The translations under genes and the position numbers were made by a program. From Streptomyces sp. Edi2 (lineage in GTDB: Bacteria; Actinomycetota; Actinomycetes; Streptomycetales; Streptomycetaceae), in contig NZ_JBEJGX010000003.1 of the NCBI RefSeq assembly GCF_040253635.1, forward strand, positions 1,612,001 to 1,676,000: 64,000 bases of DNA. Reading direction: 5' to 3'. This document shows, piece after piece, positions 14,676 through 22,392 of this stretch; position 1 is the stretch's first letter, and every line of letters begins with the position of its first letter. A model generated the notes under the pieces. That model was not told the DNA's origin, made no database searches, and saw only the letters and a program-made list of their open reading frames with translations.

Positions 14676-16022
14676 ATGATGCGCCGGACCTCGCGCACGC
14701 CCACTGGACGCCCCCGGCTGTCCGCCGCCCACAAGGCGGGACTCGCCGGCCTGGTGGGAACCACAGTCGAGTGGTACGACTTCTTCGTCTTCTCCACTGC
14801 ATCCAGCCTGGTCTTCCCAGAGTTGTTCTTTCCCGGAGCACAGCAGACCACCGGTCTGCTGGCATCGTTCGCGACGTTCTGGGTCGGCTTCCTGGGCCGC
14901 CCTGTCGGTGCAGCGCTATTCGGCCATTTAGGGGACCGGCTAGGACGAAAAAGCAGTCTGGTGGGGACGCTTCTGCTGATGGGGGCGGCTACCACGGGCA
15001 TCGGTCTGCTGCCTAGTTACGACGAGGCGGGGATCACCGCTCCGGTGCTGCTGTGCGTCCTGCGGCTCGTCCAAGGGATCGCAGTGGGCGGCGAGTGGGG
15101 CGGCGCAGTACTGCTGGCCGGTGAACACGCGCCGCAGGGACGGCGGGTGATCCTGACGGCCATGGTGCAGCAAGGGACCCCGCTGGCCTCAATCCTGACC
15201 AGCGCGGTCTTCATCCCGTTCTCGCGACTGGGTGACGGCGAATTCCTGGCCTGGGGCTGGCGGGTCCCCTTCCTGCTCTCCACCGTCCTCATGGCCGTCG
15301 GCCTGGTCATACGGCTGAAGGTGCCCGAATCCCCGGAGTTCGAGGGACTGTCGGCGCAGGGGCGGGTGGCGCCCGCCCCGGTGCGCGACACCTTGCAGCG
15401 ACACTTCCCGAAGATGGCCGTGTGCGTCGGGGCCTGCGCCGTTCCGGTTGCCGGGACGTATCTGGCCGGCACCTTCGTGCTGTCCTGGGCGACCGTGCAC
15501 ATCGGCTTTCCCCGGGAGAAGGTGCTGGGCGTGGTGTTGTGCGCGGCTGTCGCCCGGTTCCTGCTCCAGCCCGTCGCTGCGATAGCCGCCCAACGCTTGG
15601 GGGCCGCAAGGATCTGCGCCGTGGGGCTGGCTATGTACTTGCTCGCCATTCCGCTCACCGTCCTGGCGTTGGGGAGCGGTTCGCTGCTCCGGATCGCGCT
15701 GGGGGTGTGCGCGTTGGAGTCCGCCAGCGCCGTCGTCTACGCGGTGGTCGCCGCCCTGCTCGTCGATGCCTTCCCGGTCCGTGTGCGCTACACCGCGATC
15801 TCCTTGGCCCAGCAGTTGGCTGGTGTGGTGTTCGGGGGCACGGCGCCGGCCCTGGCCCAGGCCCTGGTCACGGTGGGGCACGGCTCGCTGTGGCCGGTGG
15901 CCCTCTACCAGGCGTTCCTGGCCGTCCTGTCAGCCTGTTGTCTGCCGGCTCTGGCGTCCGCCCGGCGCACCGCCACGGCGGCCGCACACCCCCGCCAGGA
16001 GGTGGCCGATGCGCCAGGGTAG
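14676..16022 (+). CDS. MFS transporter of the metabolite:H+ symporter (MHS) type
   Basis: A 448-residue membrane protein from ATG 14676 (another ATG follows at 14679), with TTGGAG nearby. About twelve hydrophobic helices are visible. Diagnostic segments are TTVEWYDFFVFSTASSLVFP in helix 1, GHLGDRLGRKSSL (the MFS loop 2-3 motif), and RLVQGIAVGGEWGGAVLLAG, the MHS signature seen in ProP, KgtP and ShiA. Substrates of this group are carboxylates, betaines and aromatic acids; the exact one is unknown. It lies in an accessory stretch and has no catabolic gene beside it on the same strand. Confidence 0.88.
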   Translation: MMRRTSRTPTGRPRLSAAHKAGLAGLVGTTVEWYDFFVFSTASSLVFPELFFPGAQQTTGLLASFATFWVGFLGRPVGAALFGHLGDRLGRKSSLVGTLLLMGAATTGIGLLPSYDEAGITAPVLLCVLRLVQGIAVGGEWGGAVLLAGEHAPQGRRVILTAMVQQGTPLASILTSAVFIPFSRLGDGEFLAWGWRVPFLLSTVLMAVGLVIRLKVPESPEFEGLSAQGRVAPAPVRDTLQRHFPKMAVCVGACAVPVAGTYLAGTFVLSWATVHIGFPREKVLGVVLCAAVARFLLQPVAAIAAQRLGAARICAVGLAMYLLAIPLTVLALGSGSLLRIALGVCALESASAVVYAVVAALLVDAFPVRVRYTAISLAQQLAGVVFGGTAPALAQALVTVGHGSLWPVALYQAFLAVLSACCLPALASARRTATAAAHPRQEVADAPG

Positions 16023-16128
16023 TTTCCGTGGGGCAACACCATTGGCAGGGCTAGACTCTCTGCCCTCTTGGTGGACGCCGGGTCGGCTCCTGCCTCCGTT
16101 GGGAGACCTCTGTTGAGAAGGGCGGGAG

Positions 16129-16467
16129 ATGCGCAGTAGCGGATCGGCACGCGGCGAGGACGACCGTCCGCTGCTGCTGCCCCCCGGGCAGCGCCTCAAC
16201 AAGCTGATCGAGACGCTCTCTCCCGATGAACGTACCCGTCCCGGTTACGCGCGGCTCGCCAAGGAGATCCGTGAGACAACCGGAGGCGCCATCTCTGCTA
16301 CCTGTCTCCGGGAGCCGGCTACCGGAAAGAGACGCAACCTCACGCTGGAACAGCCGGACATTCTTACGCAGGTCTTCGGAGCACCACCCGAGTCCCCCCG
16401 CAGCTGGACCCCGTGGCTGAGGCAGCGTGCCTTTAAAAAATGCCCAGGTGGGCCGGGTCCATTGTGA
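16129..16467 (+). CDS. Small XRE-like regulator of an ImmA/MAB_1171c module, possibly frameshifted
   Basis: A 112-residue frame from ATG 16129. Residues 20-80 resemble the helical part of short actinobacterial XRE-like regulators: GQRLNKLIETLSPDERTRPG, YARLAKEIRETTGGAISATC and KRRNLTLEQPDILTQVFGAP. The end (residues 85-112) is basic and unlike the family. Two homopolymer runs occur here, CCCCCC near 16395 and AAAAAA near 16435, and coding-like sequence continues in other frames (QLDPVAEAACL, then NAQVGRVHCDVTDVPDRTRP), so the gene may be broken or sequence errors may be present. It precedes the metalloprotease and membrane genes that usually travel with it. Confidence 0.6.
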   Translation: MRSSGSARGEDDRPLLLPPGQRLNKLIETLSPDERTRPGYARLAKEIRETTGGAISATCLREPATGKRRNLTLEQPDILTQVFGAPPESPRSWTPWLRQRAFKKCPGGPGPL

Positions 16468-16541
16468 TGTCACTGATGTGCCGGATCGCACGCGCCCCGA
16501 AAAGCGACCGGTCTTCCCCGCAGCAGGCTATTGGGAGAGGA

Positions 16542-17063
16542 ATGCCCAAAAAATACGCTCGATTACATCAGCGTTGCCAGTCGGCTCTTGACCAACTCAG
16601 TCTGCCACGCCCTTTCACCATCGATGCTTTGTGCCAGGAGCTGGCCGCACAGCGCGGACGTCCGTTGCATCTGCATCCGCTGCCGAAACAGGCCGCCCGG
16701 AACAGCATCTGCGGCATGTGGCTCGCCACCAAGACCGACGACCACATATTTTTCGAGAAGCGCACCAGCCGCGTGCACCAGGAGCACATCGTGCTGCATG
16801 AGATCGGGCACATGCTGTTCGACCACCGTGGCACGGACCTGGGGCACGGCGAGGTCCCTCAGGTCCTGTTCCCCGATCTGAACCCGCAGTTGGTTCAACA
16901 GGTGCTCGGCCGCGCCAGCTACACCAACCGTCAGGAACAGGAGGCGGAGATGCTCGCCAGTCTGCTGCGCATCCGTGCTTCACCGTACGCCGCCCGAGCT
17001 CCGCACGGCGTGCTGGGCCGACTGGAAGCCGCGCTGGGCGCGCGTGCCGCGGATGAACGCTGA
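16542..17063 (+). CDS. ImmA/IrrE-family metallo-endopeptidase
   Basis: A 173-residue protein from ATG 16542, directly after GGGAGAGGA. The zinc motif HEIGH is at residues 86-90 within EHIVLHEIGHMLFDHRG, and a later acidic helix (NRQEQEAEMLASLLRIR) supplies the probable third ligand. Related proteins cleave XRE-type repressors (ImmA of ICEBs1) or respond to stress (IrrE). Its end overlaps the start of the membrane protein gene by 11 bp, and an XRE-like gene is just upstream, so all three form one operon. The likely job is regulated proteolysis of the XRE-like partner; the signal and target genes are unknown. Confidence 0.85.
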   Translation: MPKKYARLHQRCQSALDQLSLPRPFTIDALCQELAAQRGRPLHLHPLPKQAARNSICGMWLATKTDDHIFFEKRTSRVHQEHIVLHEIGHMLFDHRGTDLGHGEVPQVLFPDLNPQLVQQVLGRASYTNRQEQEAEMLASLLRIRASPYAARAPHGVLGRLEAALGARAADER

Positions 17064-18228
17064 ACCCTCCCACGCACTGCACTGGTTCGAGTACCTGTGT
17101 GTGGGCTGCCTGTGGCTGGCTCTGGCGATACGGGCCTCCGCCGCCATGCGCAGCCCTGAACAGCGTGGACTGTGGCTGGCCGTGGCCACCGCTTCGGTGG
17201 CCATGACGCTTACGCTCCCCGCCACGACCCAGCTCGCCTTCCAGGCCACCGGAGGGGTCCACGCCATCGCCCTGGCGAGGAACATGAGCGGAGTGCTCTC
17301 GTCGGGCGCGGTCCTGTACTTCGTCTCGGCGGCCGCCGGCGGCCGCCGATTGCGCCTGAGCGCGTGCTACGTGACGAGCCTGGCCATAGTTTCCCTACTG
17401 GTCCTGGATTTCCTGGCTCCACCACACCAGGAACATGCCGTGACGAGCCAGGGTGGGCCGACTCCCTCCACTGCCTATTGGCTCGTCTTGATTGTGGACC
17501 ATCTCGCTGCGGACATCTCCTGCACCGCCTTGTGCCGCCAGTACGGCAGACGCACGGCCAACCCTGTCCTGCGGGCAAGCTTGCGGATGTTCGGAATCGG
17601 CACCGCGCTCTCCTGCCTGTTCTGGCTCTGCCAGCTCATCAACCTGCTGCACCGCACCGATCGGATACTGCCGCTCCTCCCGTACGTCATGAACATGCAC
17701 GGGCTGCTGCGCGCGATCGCCCTCCTGACGCCCTCGTTGTGGGCCGTGCGGGGCGCCACCGCGGAGATCTGCACCATCTGGCGCCTGTGGCCGCTGTGGC
17801 GCGACCTGGTACAGGCTGTGCCACACGTCGCGTTCATCAAACCCCGCCACCGACTGCTGGAAATCGTGTGGCCGCATGCGTCCTGGCGGCTGCTGGCCTA
17901 CCGCAAAATCATCGAGACCCGGGATGCCATCCTCGTTCTCAATGACTATGTCGCCGCCGGTGCGTGGGCTCGCGCGCGCCGCCATGTGGCCGCCGTGGGT
18001 GTCAGTCACGCCAAAGCCGATGCGACAGTCCTCGCGTGTGTGATGTCAGGGGCACGCAGCGCCAAGCTCGCCGGTCTGCCTCAGCAGCAGTCCGCCGGCA
18101 CTCTCGTCAGCTTCGAAAACGACGACCTCGAAAGCGAGAAGGCATTCCTCCTCGACATGGCGCGAGCTTACGCCTCGGCCCCGGCCCGGAACTTCGCGAT
18201 CCATCCGGACACATCCGACAGGAAGTGA
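17053..18228 (+). CDS. MAB_1171c-type seven-helix membrane protein
   Basis: A 391-residue protein from ATG 17053, overlapping the metalloprotease gene by 11 bp. About seven hydrophobic helices occupy residues 5-240 (LCVGCLWLALAIRASAAM, TSLAIVSLLVLDFLAP, GIGTALSCLFWLCQLINLL among them), followed by a soluble helical C-terminus of about 150 residues. The layout fits the MAB_1171c family, annotated as putative transporters and routinely paired with ImmA-like and XRE-like genes in Streptomyces. Transport is unproven; a membrane sensor that controls the protease is an alternative. The last 20 residues are disordered. A gene-poor 305-bp region follows. Confidence 0.78.
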   Translation: MNAEPSHALHWFEYLCVGCLWLALAIRASAAMRSPEQRGLWLAVATASVAMTLTLPATTQLAFQATGGVHAIALARNMSGVLSSGAVLYFVSAAAGGRRLRLSACYVTSLAIVSLLVLDFLAPPHQEHAVTSQGGPTPSTAYWLVLIVDHLAADISCTALCRQYGRRTANPVLRASLRMFGIGTALSCLFWLCQLINLLHRTDRILPLLPYVMNMHGLLRAIALLTPSLWAVRGATAEICTIWRLWPLWRDLVQAVPHVAFIKPRHRLLEIVWPHASWRLLAYRKIIETRDAILVLNDYVAAGAWARARRHVAAVGVSHAKADATVLACVMSGARSAKLAGLPQQQSAGTLVSFENDDLESEKAFLLDMARAYASAPARNFAIHPDTSDRK

Positions 18229-18533
18229 ATTCGGCATCGCTGTACTCGAAGCAGCTCAAACTCCACCAATGCGAGCCACGTTCACGCCATCTGACGCAGG
18301 CGAGTCAGCAGATATCCTCAACCAGCTCGTACGCGACATAAAGCGTGGCAGGGCAGGGAAATGACGAAGCCCCTTGTCGTTGGTGTACTGAGCGGAATCA
18401 CGGAACCATCGAGAAGGGGCTTCGCCACGTCACCCCGCCTGCCCTGCTCTCTTCACCCTTCCGTCATGGGATGAAAAGGGTTCACTCAGAGTGCGGGGCA
18501 GAGCCGTCGGCGGCGTCACCAGGCACAGCACTG
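18229..18533. other. Intergenic region with a spaced inverted repeat; no gene recognised
   Basis: About 305 bp between the MAB_1171c-type gene and the convergent aldehyde dehydrogenase. It holds the 10-bp inverted repeat described separately. A 66-codon frame from 18345 has no family resemblance and no clear ribosome site, so I do not call it a gene. Confidence 0.5.
18366..18423. repeat. Inverted repeat with 10-bp arms, possible mobile-element remnant
   Basis: GAAGCCCCTT at 18366-18375 and its exact complement AAGGGGCTTC at 18414-18423 enclose 38 bp. The loop is long for a factor-independent terminator, although the location between two convergent genes would suit one. The alternative is a small mobile-element remnant. 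Confidence 0.55.
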
Positions 18534-19958
18534 TCAGAGTTGTAGCGACTTTGTCTGCAGAAATTCCATGAGCCCATGCTTGCCGAGTTCTCGCCCGACG
18601 CCTGATTGCTTATGGCCGCCGAAGGGAGCGAGCGGGTTGTATGCCCCGCCGTTAACCGTCACTTGGCCGCACTCCATCGAGCGCGCAAAGGTGATCGCCT
18701 GCTCCTCCTCGGCCGCCCACACGGCCCCTGCCAGGCCATAGTCAGAGTCATTGGCGATGCGCAGAGCGTCCCCCTCGTCCTCGTACCTCATGAACGAGAG
18801 CACAGGGCCGAAGATCTCCTCGCGAGCAATGCTCATCTCGGCAGTGACGTCAGCAAAGACTGTCGGGCGGACGTAGTGGCCCTTGTCTCGTCCTTCAGGG
18901 GCCTCAGGTCCACCCGCGACGAGACGGGCGCCCTCTGCCATGCCACGACGGATGTAGTCGCGGACTTTCTCCCGCTGGGCGCTGCTCACCACCGGGCCCA
19001 GGCGGCAGCCGGGATCGGCCGGGTCGCCGGGAACATAGGAAGCAACCTCCTCGACGGCGATCCGAACCGCCTCTTCATAGTCATCGGCATGCACCAATGT
19101 GCGCGTCAACGCATTGCAGGACTGTCCTGCATTGCGCATCACGTCAGCGACATTGACGCGGACAGCCTGTGCCAGGTCCGCTCCGGGGAGGATGACACCG
19201 GCGGACTTGCCACCAAGTTCCAGGGCTACCCGCTTGACATCAGCGCCGGCAAGTGACCCGATGCGCTTCCCGACAGACGTGGACCCCGTGAACGAGACCA
19301 TGTCGACGCCAGGGTGGCGTACGAGTGCCTCCCCAGCTTCCGTGCCCCTGCCGGTGACCAGGTTGAAGACCCCCATAGGGAGGCCCGCGGCTGCCACGCA
19401 CTCGGTGAACATCTGGGCCGAAAGAGGAGTCAACTCCGCAGGCTTGAGCACCACCGTGCAGCCCGCGGCGAGTGCGGGAACAACCTTGCAGACGATCTGG
19501 TGCACCGGGTAATTCCACGGTGTGATGGCGCCCACGACTCCGACGGGCTCAAGCAGGACAAGCGAGTTGCCCACGCGCTCCTCGAAGGCGAAGTCGGCCA
19601 CAAGCTCAGCATGCCGGCGCGTCGTGGTAACCGGCAGACCGGCTTGTACCCTGCGGGAGAACCCGATGGTGGTTCCCACCTCGGCGGTGATGAGTGAGGC
19701 CATCTGATCCTGGCAGGCGGCGAGTTCGTCAGCCAACGCAGCCAGTAACTCGGCACGGCGAGCAGGCGTGGTGGCCGCCCACCCCCGCAGTGCCGAACGA
19801 GCCGCGTTGACTGCGGCATCAACATCGGCTGCAGAACCGGCCGGGACAGCTCCGACAACACGCTCGTCCGCCGGATTGATGACCTCGATGACGTCTGTTC
19901 CTGCCGCAGGTCGCCAGTGCCCTCCGATGAACACCTCATCGTGTGCATTCACAAACAT
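18534..19958 (-). CDS. NAD(P)-dependent aldehyde dehydrogenase
   Basis: A 474-residue protein from ATG 19958, behind a strong ribosome site (GGAGGAGC). The ALDH core is complete: GVVGAITPWNYPVHQIVCKV for cofactor binding, the FTGSTSVGKRIG loop, the general base in ALELGGKSAGVI, the nucleophile in NAGQSCNALTR and EEIFGPVLSFM near the C-terminus. It oxidises an aldehyde to a carboxylate; the substrate cannot be read from the sequence. Codon use is less GC-biased than neighbouring core genes (more A/T in third positions), consistent with acquisition. It ends in a convergent gap with the MAB_1171c-type gene and no partner enzyme is adjacent. Confidence 0.93.
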   Translation of the reverse strand: MFVNAHDEVFIGGHWRPAAGTDVIEVINPADERVVGAVPAGSAADVDAAVNAARSALRGWAATTPARRAELLAALADELAACQDQMASLITAEVGTTIGFSRRVQAGLPVTTTRRHAELVADFAFEERVGNSLVLLEPVGVVGAITPWNYPVHQIVCKVVPALAAGCTVVLKPAELTPLSAQMFTECVAAAGLPMGVFNLVTGRGTEAGEALVRHPGVDMVSFTGSTSVGKRIGSLAGADVKRVALELGGKSAGVILPGADLAQAVRVNVADVMRNAGQSCNALTRTLVHADDYEEAVRIAVEEVASYVPGDPADPGCRLGPVVSSAQREKVRDYIRRGMAEGARLVAGGPEAPEGRDKGHYVRPTVFADVTAEMSIAREEIFGPVLSFMRYEDEGDALRIANDSDYGLAGAVWAAEEEQAITFARSMECGQVTVNGGAYNPLAPFGGHKQSGVGRELGKHGLMEFLQTKSLQL

Positions 19959-20111
19959 GCTCCTCCGTATGTCGGGCGGTAGCGGAAACACAGGCGTGAA
20001 GACTGTATGACACACCGACCTCGGTCATTCGTGAGAGGCCGTCGACTCGTTGGCAGCACTCAGCCGGCCCCGCCGCGGGCCCTGTGGAGCTGGCCCGCGG
20101 AGGGCGGTCCG

Positions 20112-20927
20112 CTACCGGCGCGGGGTGCGCGCCTCGATCCGGTGGTCGAAGGCGGCGCCGCCGACGCCGACCGTGGTCACCCCGCCGTCGACGGTGAGGA
20201 CTGCCCCGTTGACGTAGGACGCGGCGGGCGACAGCAGCCAGTCGATCGCCTCGGCGACCTCTTCCGGTTCGCCCGGCCGCCTGGCGGGATTCAGCCGGTT
20301 CGCCTCCTCGTACGCCTCCTCGGCGCCGCCCGCCAGCCCCGCCTCCGCCGCGAACCGAGCCATCCGCTGGTCGGCCATCTCCGTACGCACCCAGCCCGGG
20401 CAGACCGCGTTGGCCCGCAGCCCCTGCGGCCCGTAGTCGACGGCGAGGGAGCGGCAGAGGTGGAGCAAACCCGCCTTGGACGTCGCATAGGCGGCGTTGC
20501 CGGCGCTGTTGCGGAGCGCGCCGACCGAGGCCACCGCAACCACCGCGCCGCGGGCAGCCAGCAGATGCGGCAGCGCGGCACGCAGCAGCAGGAACGGGCC
20601 GGTGAGGTTGGTCCGTATCAGCTCTTCCCAGTCCTCGACCTCGGTGTCGCCGACCGCGCCACCCCGCCCGATTCCGGCGTTGAGCACCACACCGTCGAGT
20701 CTCCCGTAGGCCGTCACCGTCGTCTCGACGAGCTCGCGCACGGCCTCGGGGTCGGCGGCGTCGGAAGGGTGGGCCAGCGCTCCGGTCTGCTCGGCCACCC
20801 GGCGCAGTGGCTCGGGCCGCCGCCCGGAGATCACGACCTGATGGCCGGCGGTGCGCAGCAGCCGGGCGGTGGCGGCCCCGATCCCCGTTCCCCCGCCCGT
20901 CACCAGGACAACACGCTGTTCCGACAT
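20112..20927 (-). CDS. Short-chain dehydrogenase/reductase (SDR)
   Basis: A 271-residue protein from ATG 20927. Classical SDR motifs are in order: the cofactor motif VVLVTGGGTGIGAATARLLR (TGxxxGIG), the NAG motif in DGVVLNAGIGRGG, the catalytic Ser in VVAVASVGALRN, and YATSKAG carrying Tyr and Lys. The C-terminus has YVNGAVLTVDGG, the usual end of the fold. The Arg/basic residues after the first strand (SGRRPEPLRR) suggest NADPH preference. The substrate is unknown. It is monocistronic, with a 570-bp gene-free stretch upstream. Confidence 0.92.
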   Translation of the reverse strand: MSEQRVVLVTGGGTGIGAATARLLRTAGHQVVISGRRPEPLRRVAEQTGALAHPSDAADPEAVRELVETTVTAYGRLDGVVLNAGIGRGGAVGDTEVEDWEELIRTNLTGPFLLLRAALPHLLAARGAVVAVASVGALRNSAGNAAYATSKAGLLHLCRSLAVDYGPQGLRANAVCPGWVRTEMADQRMARFAAEAGLAGGAEEAYEEANRLNPARRPGEPEEVAEAIDWLLSPAASYVNGAVLTVDGGVTTVGVGGAAFDHRIEARTPRR

Positions 20928-21178
20928 GGTCGTTCGCCTCCGAAGTGGTCAGCTTCCGGTTCCCCGCACCGCGAGCATACGAAGCAGCGGCACCGCCAAG
21001 CCGACCGGGTACCGACGCCCTCGGCACCGCGACCGGGTGCGGGGCGAGGAACTACCGCGGCGGAGGGCAACGGCGAACAGCTCGCGAGCTGTCCCGAAGA
21101 GGGTCTTTCCGGCCGGCAGCTGCGGCCAACGCCCGCGCCCAGGGCATCACGTAGCCGGAGCCGCACGTGAGGGTGGCT

Positions 21179-21215
21179 GTCCGCCCGCCGCTCGGGGGAA
21201 AACCGGCGGGCGGAC
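21179..21215. terminator. Orphan hairpin, 12-bp perfect stem
   Basis: GTCCGCCCGCCG pairs with CGGCGGGCGGAC around a 13-nt loop. No recognised gene ends nearby: both flanking genes start on this side. It could end a non-coding RNA or be left from a lost gene. Confidence 0.45.
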
Positions 21216-21326
21216 CCCGGGCCGGCGGGCGCCCGTCCGCCGGCTTCGGCCCCCGTGGCACTCTCGAGTCAACTCCGGTGCGGGCGCCCGCGGGAGCGTG
21301 TGAACCGCCCCGTCCGGGGTGCGCCA

Positions 21327-21387
21327 TTCACACCCCGTGCGGACGCCACCCCGCCGGTCACGCCCCGTCATCTCACACGGGGTGTGA
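21327..21387. promoter_or_regulatory. Two TCACAC-type palindromic sites upstream of the small membrane protein gene
   Basis: TCACACGGGGTGTGA at 21373-21387 has 6-bp arms around GGG. A partial copy in the opposite orientation, TTCACACCCCGTG, lies at 21327-21339. The same full 15-bp palindrome recurs at 23826, upstream of the TPR regulator gene. The sharing suggests one regulator for both promoters; which regulator is not shown by the sequence. Confidence 0.5.
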
Positions 21388-21499
21388 ACCGCAGACCCGC
21401 ATATCCCCGCCGCACACGCTCCCGCCCTTCGCCGCAGCGCAGTTGACTGCTGCCCGTACGGACAACGAAGTCGCTGACTGAAGGAATGAGGAGCGGACC

Positions 21500-21757
21500 G
21501 TGACCGCCCACCCCGAACCCGATCTGGTCACCGCCGACTTAGCCGAGCTGAGGCGTCTCCTGGACGTCCGCTCCGCCCGGGTCGACGGCCAACTCGCCCT
21601 GCTCGCCCAGCGCTCCGAGCAGCAGGCGCGCGACGCGGACGATGTGCAGGCCCGCGTCGCACGACTGGAGCACACCCGCTGGCCCCTGCCGTCCCTCGCC
21701 GCGCTCACGGGGCTCGCGGCGCTGATGGTCGCGCTCTGGCAGGCGCTCGGCCGGTGA
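21500..21757 (+). CDS. Small coiled-coil protein with C-terminal membrane helix
   Basis: An 85-residue protein from GTG 21500 with GAGGAGCGGACC upstream. Residues 8-55 are charged with a heptad-like pattern (LAELRRLLDVRSARVDGQLA), and the last 20 residues (SLAALTGLAALMVALWQALG) form one hydrophobic helix. This build is similar to phage XhlA-type holin accessory proteins and other small tail-anchored proteins, but no phage genes are nearby. Downstream of TCACAC-type palindromes, it may be regulated with the TPR regulator at 23730. The function is unknown. Confidence 0.7.
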   Translation: MTAHPEPDLVTADLAELRRLLDVRSARVDGQLALLAQRSEQQARDADDVQARVARLEHTRWPLPSLAALTGLAALMVALWQALGR

Positions 21758-21813
21758 CCGCCGGGCCGCGGTCACCGGCCGGTTCCGGCCGGTTCCGGCC
21801 AGGTCCCGCCGGG

Positions 21814-22344
21814 TCAGCCCAGGCGGAGGTGATGCAGCATCAGCAGCGCGGCGGCCATGCCCGCGGCCGGCACCTCCCCCCGGGCCACCATGTCGGGCAC
21901 CAGCTTCAACGGCACCCACTCCCGCCGCTCGGACTCGAAATCGTCCTGGGGCAGGCCGGTGTACTCGCCCTCCTCGGACCAGTAGACGTGATGCCGGGCA
22001 TCGGTGAGGCCGTTGGAGGGCTCCACCGTGAGGAGGTGGTGAAGGGGGCCCGGGCGCCACCCGGTCTCCTCTTCCATCTCCCGGGCGGCCGCCGCCGCGA
22101 TGTCCTCACCGTCCTCGACGACACCGGCGGCCAGCTCCCAGCCCCAGGTGTCGGTGATGAACCGGTGCCGCCACAGCAGCAGCACCTCTTGGGCCTCGTT
22201 GACCACCGTGGCCACGGCGACGGGCCGCATCCGGATCAGATAGTGATCCAGGTGTCGGCCGTCCGGCAGTTCCACATCGGCCAGGTTGACCCGGAACCAC
22301 GGATTCGCATAGACGGGCTTTTCGCTGAGACTGTTCCAACGCAC
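21814..22344 (-). CDS. NUDIX hydrolase
   Basis: A 176-residue protein from ATG 22344. The Nudix box GX5EX7REUXEEXGU is intact as GVVEDGEDIAAAAAREMEEE followed by TGW, within a domain that begins RPVAVATVVNEAQEVLLLWR. The N-terminal RVNLADVELPDGRHLDHYLI and the acidic middle SEEGEYTGLP resemble ADP-ribose pyrophosphatase/ADPRase-type members, so a nucleoside diphosphate derivative is a likely substrate. Metal binding by the REMEEE glutamates is expected. It lies 48 bp downstream of the TPR regulator gene on the same strand, probably in one transcript. Confidence 0.92.
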   Translation of the reverse strand: MRWNSLSEKPVYANPWFRVNLADVELPDGRHLDHYLIRMRPVAVATVVNEAQEVLLLWRHRFITDTWGWELAAGVVEDGEDIAAAAAREMEEETGWRPGPLHHLLTVEPSNGLTDARHHVYWSEEGEYTGLPQDDFESERREWVPLKLVPDMVARGEVPAAGMAAALLMLHHLRLG

Positions 22345-22392
22345 GTAACTGCCACCTTCCGCTGAGGAGCCGGCAAGGTGACACGAGCCCGG

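Larger units (their letters stand above)
20928..21499. other. 570-bp intergenic region with hairpin and palindromes; no protein gene seen
   Basis: This gap lies between a reverse and a forward gene, so both promoters may be in it, yet it also contains a terminator-like hairpin at 21179-21215 with no gene ending there. A conserved palindrome family lies at 21327-21387. A small RNA ending at the hairpin is possible, but I see no protein-coding frame with family resemblance. Confidence 0.5.

Noticed and set aside
18345..18545. 66-codon forward reading frame
   Set aside because: No ribosome site or family resemblance, and it spans the inverted repeat and runs into the end of the ALDH gene.
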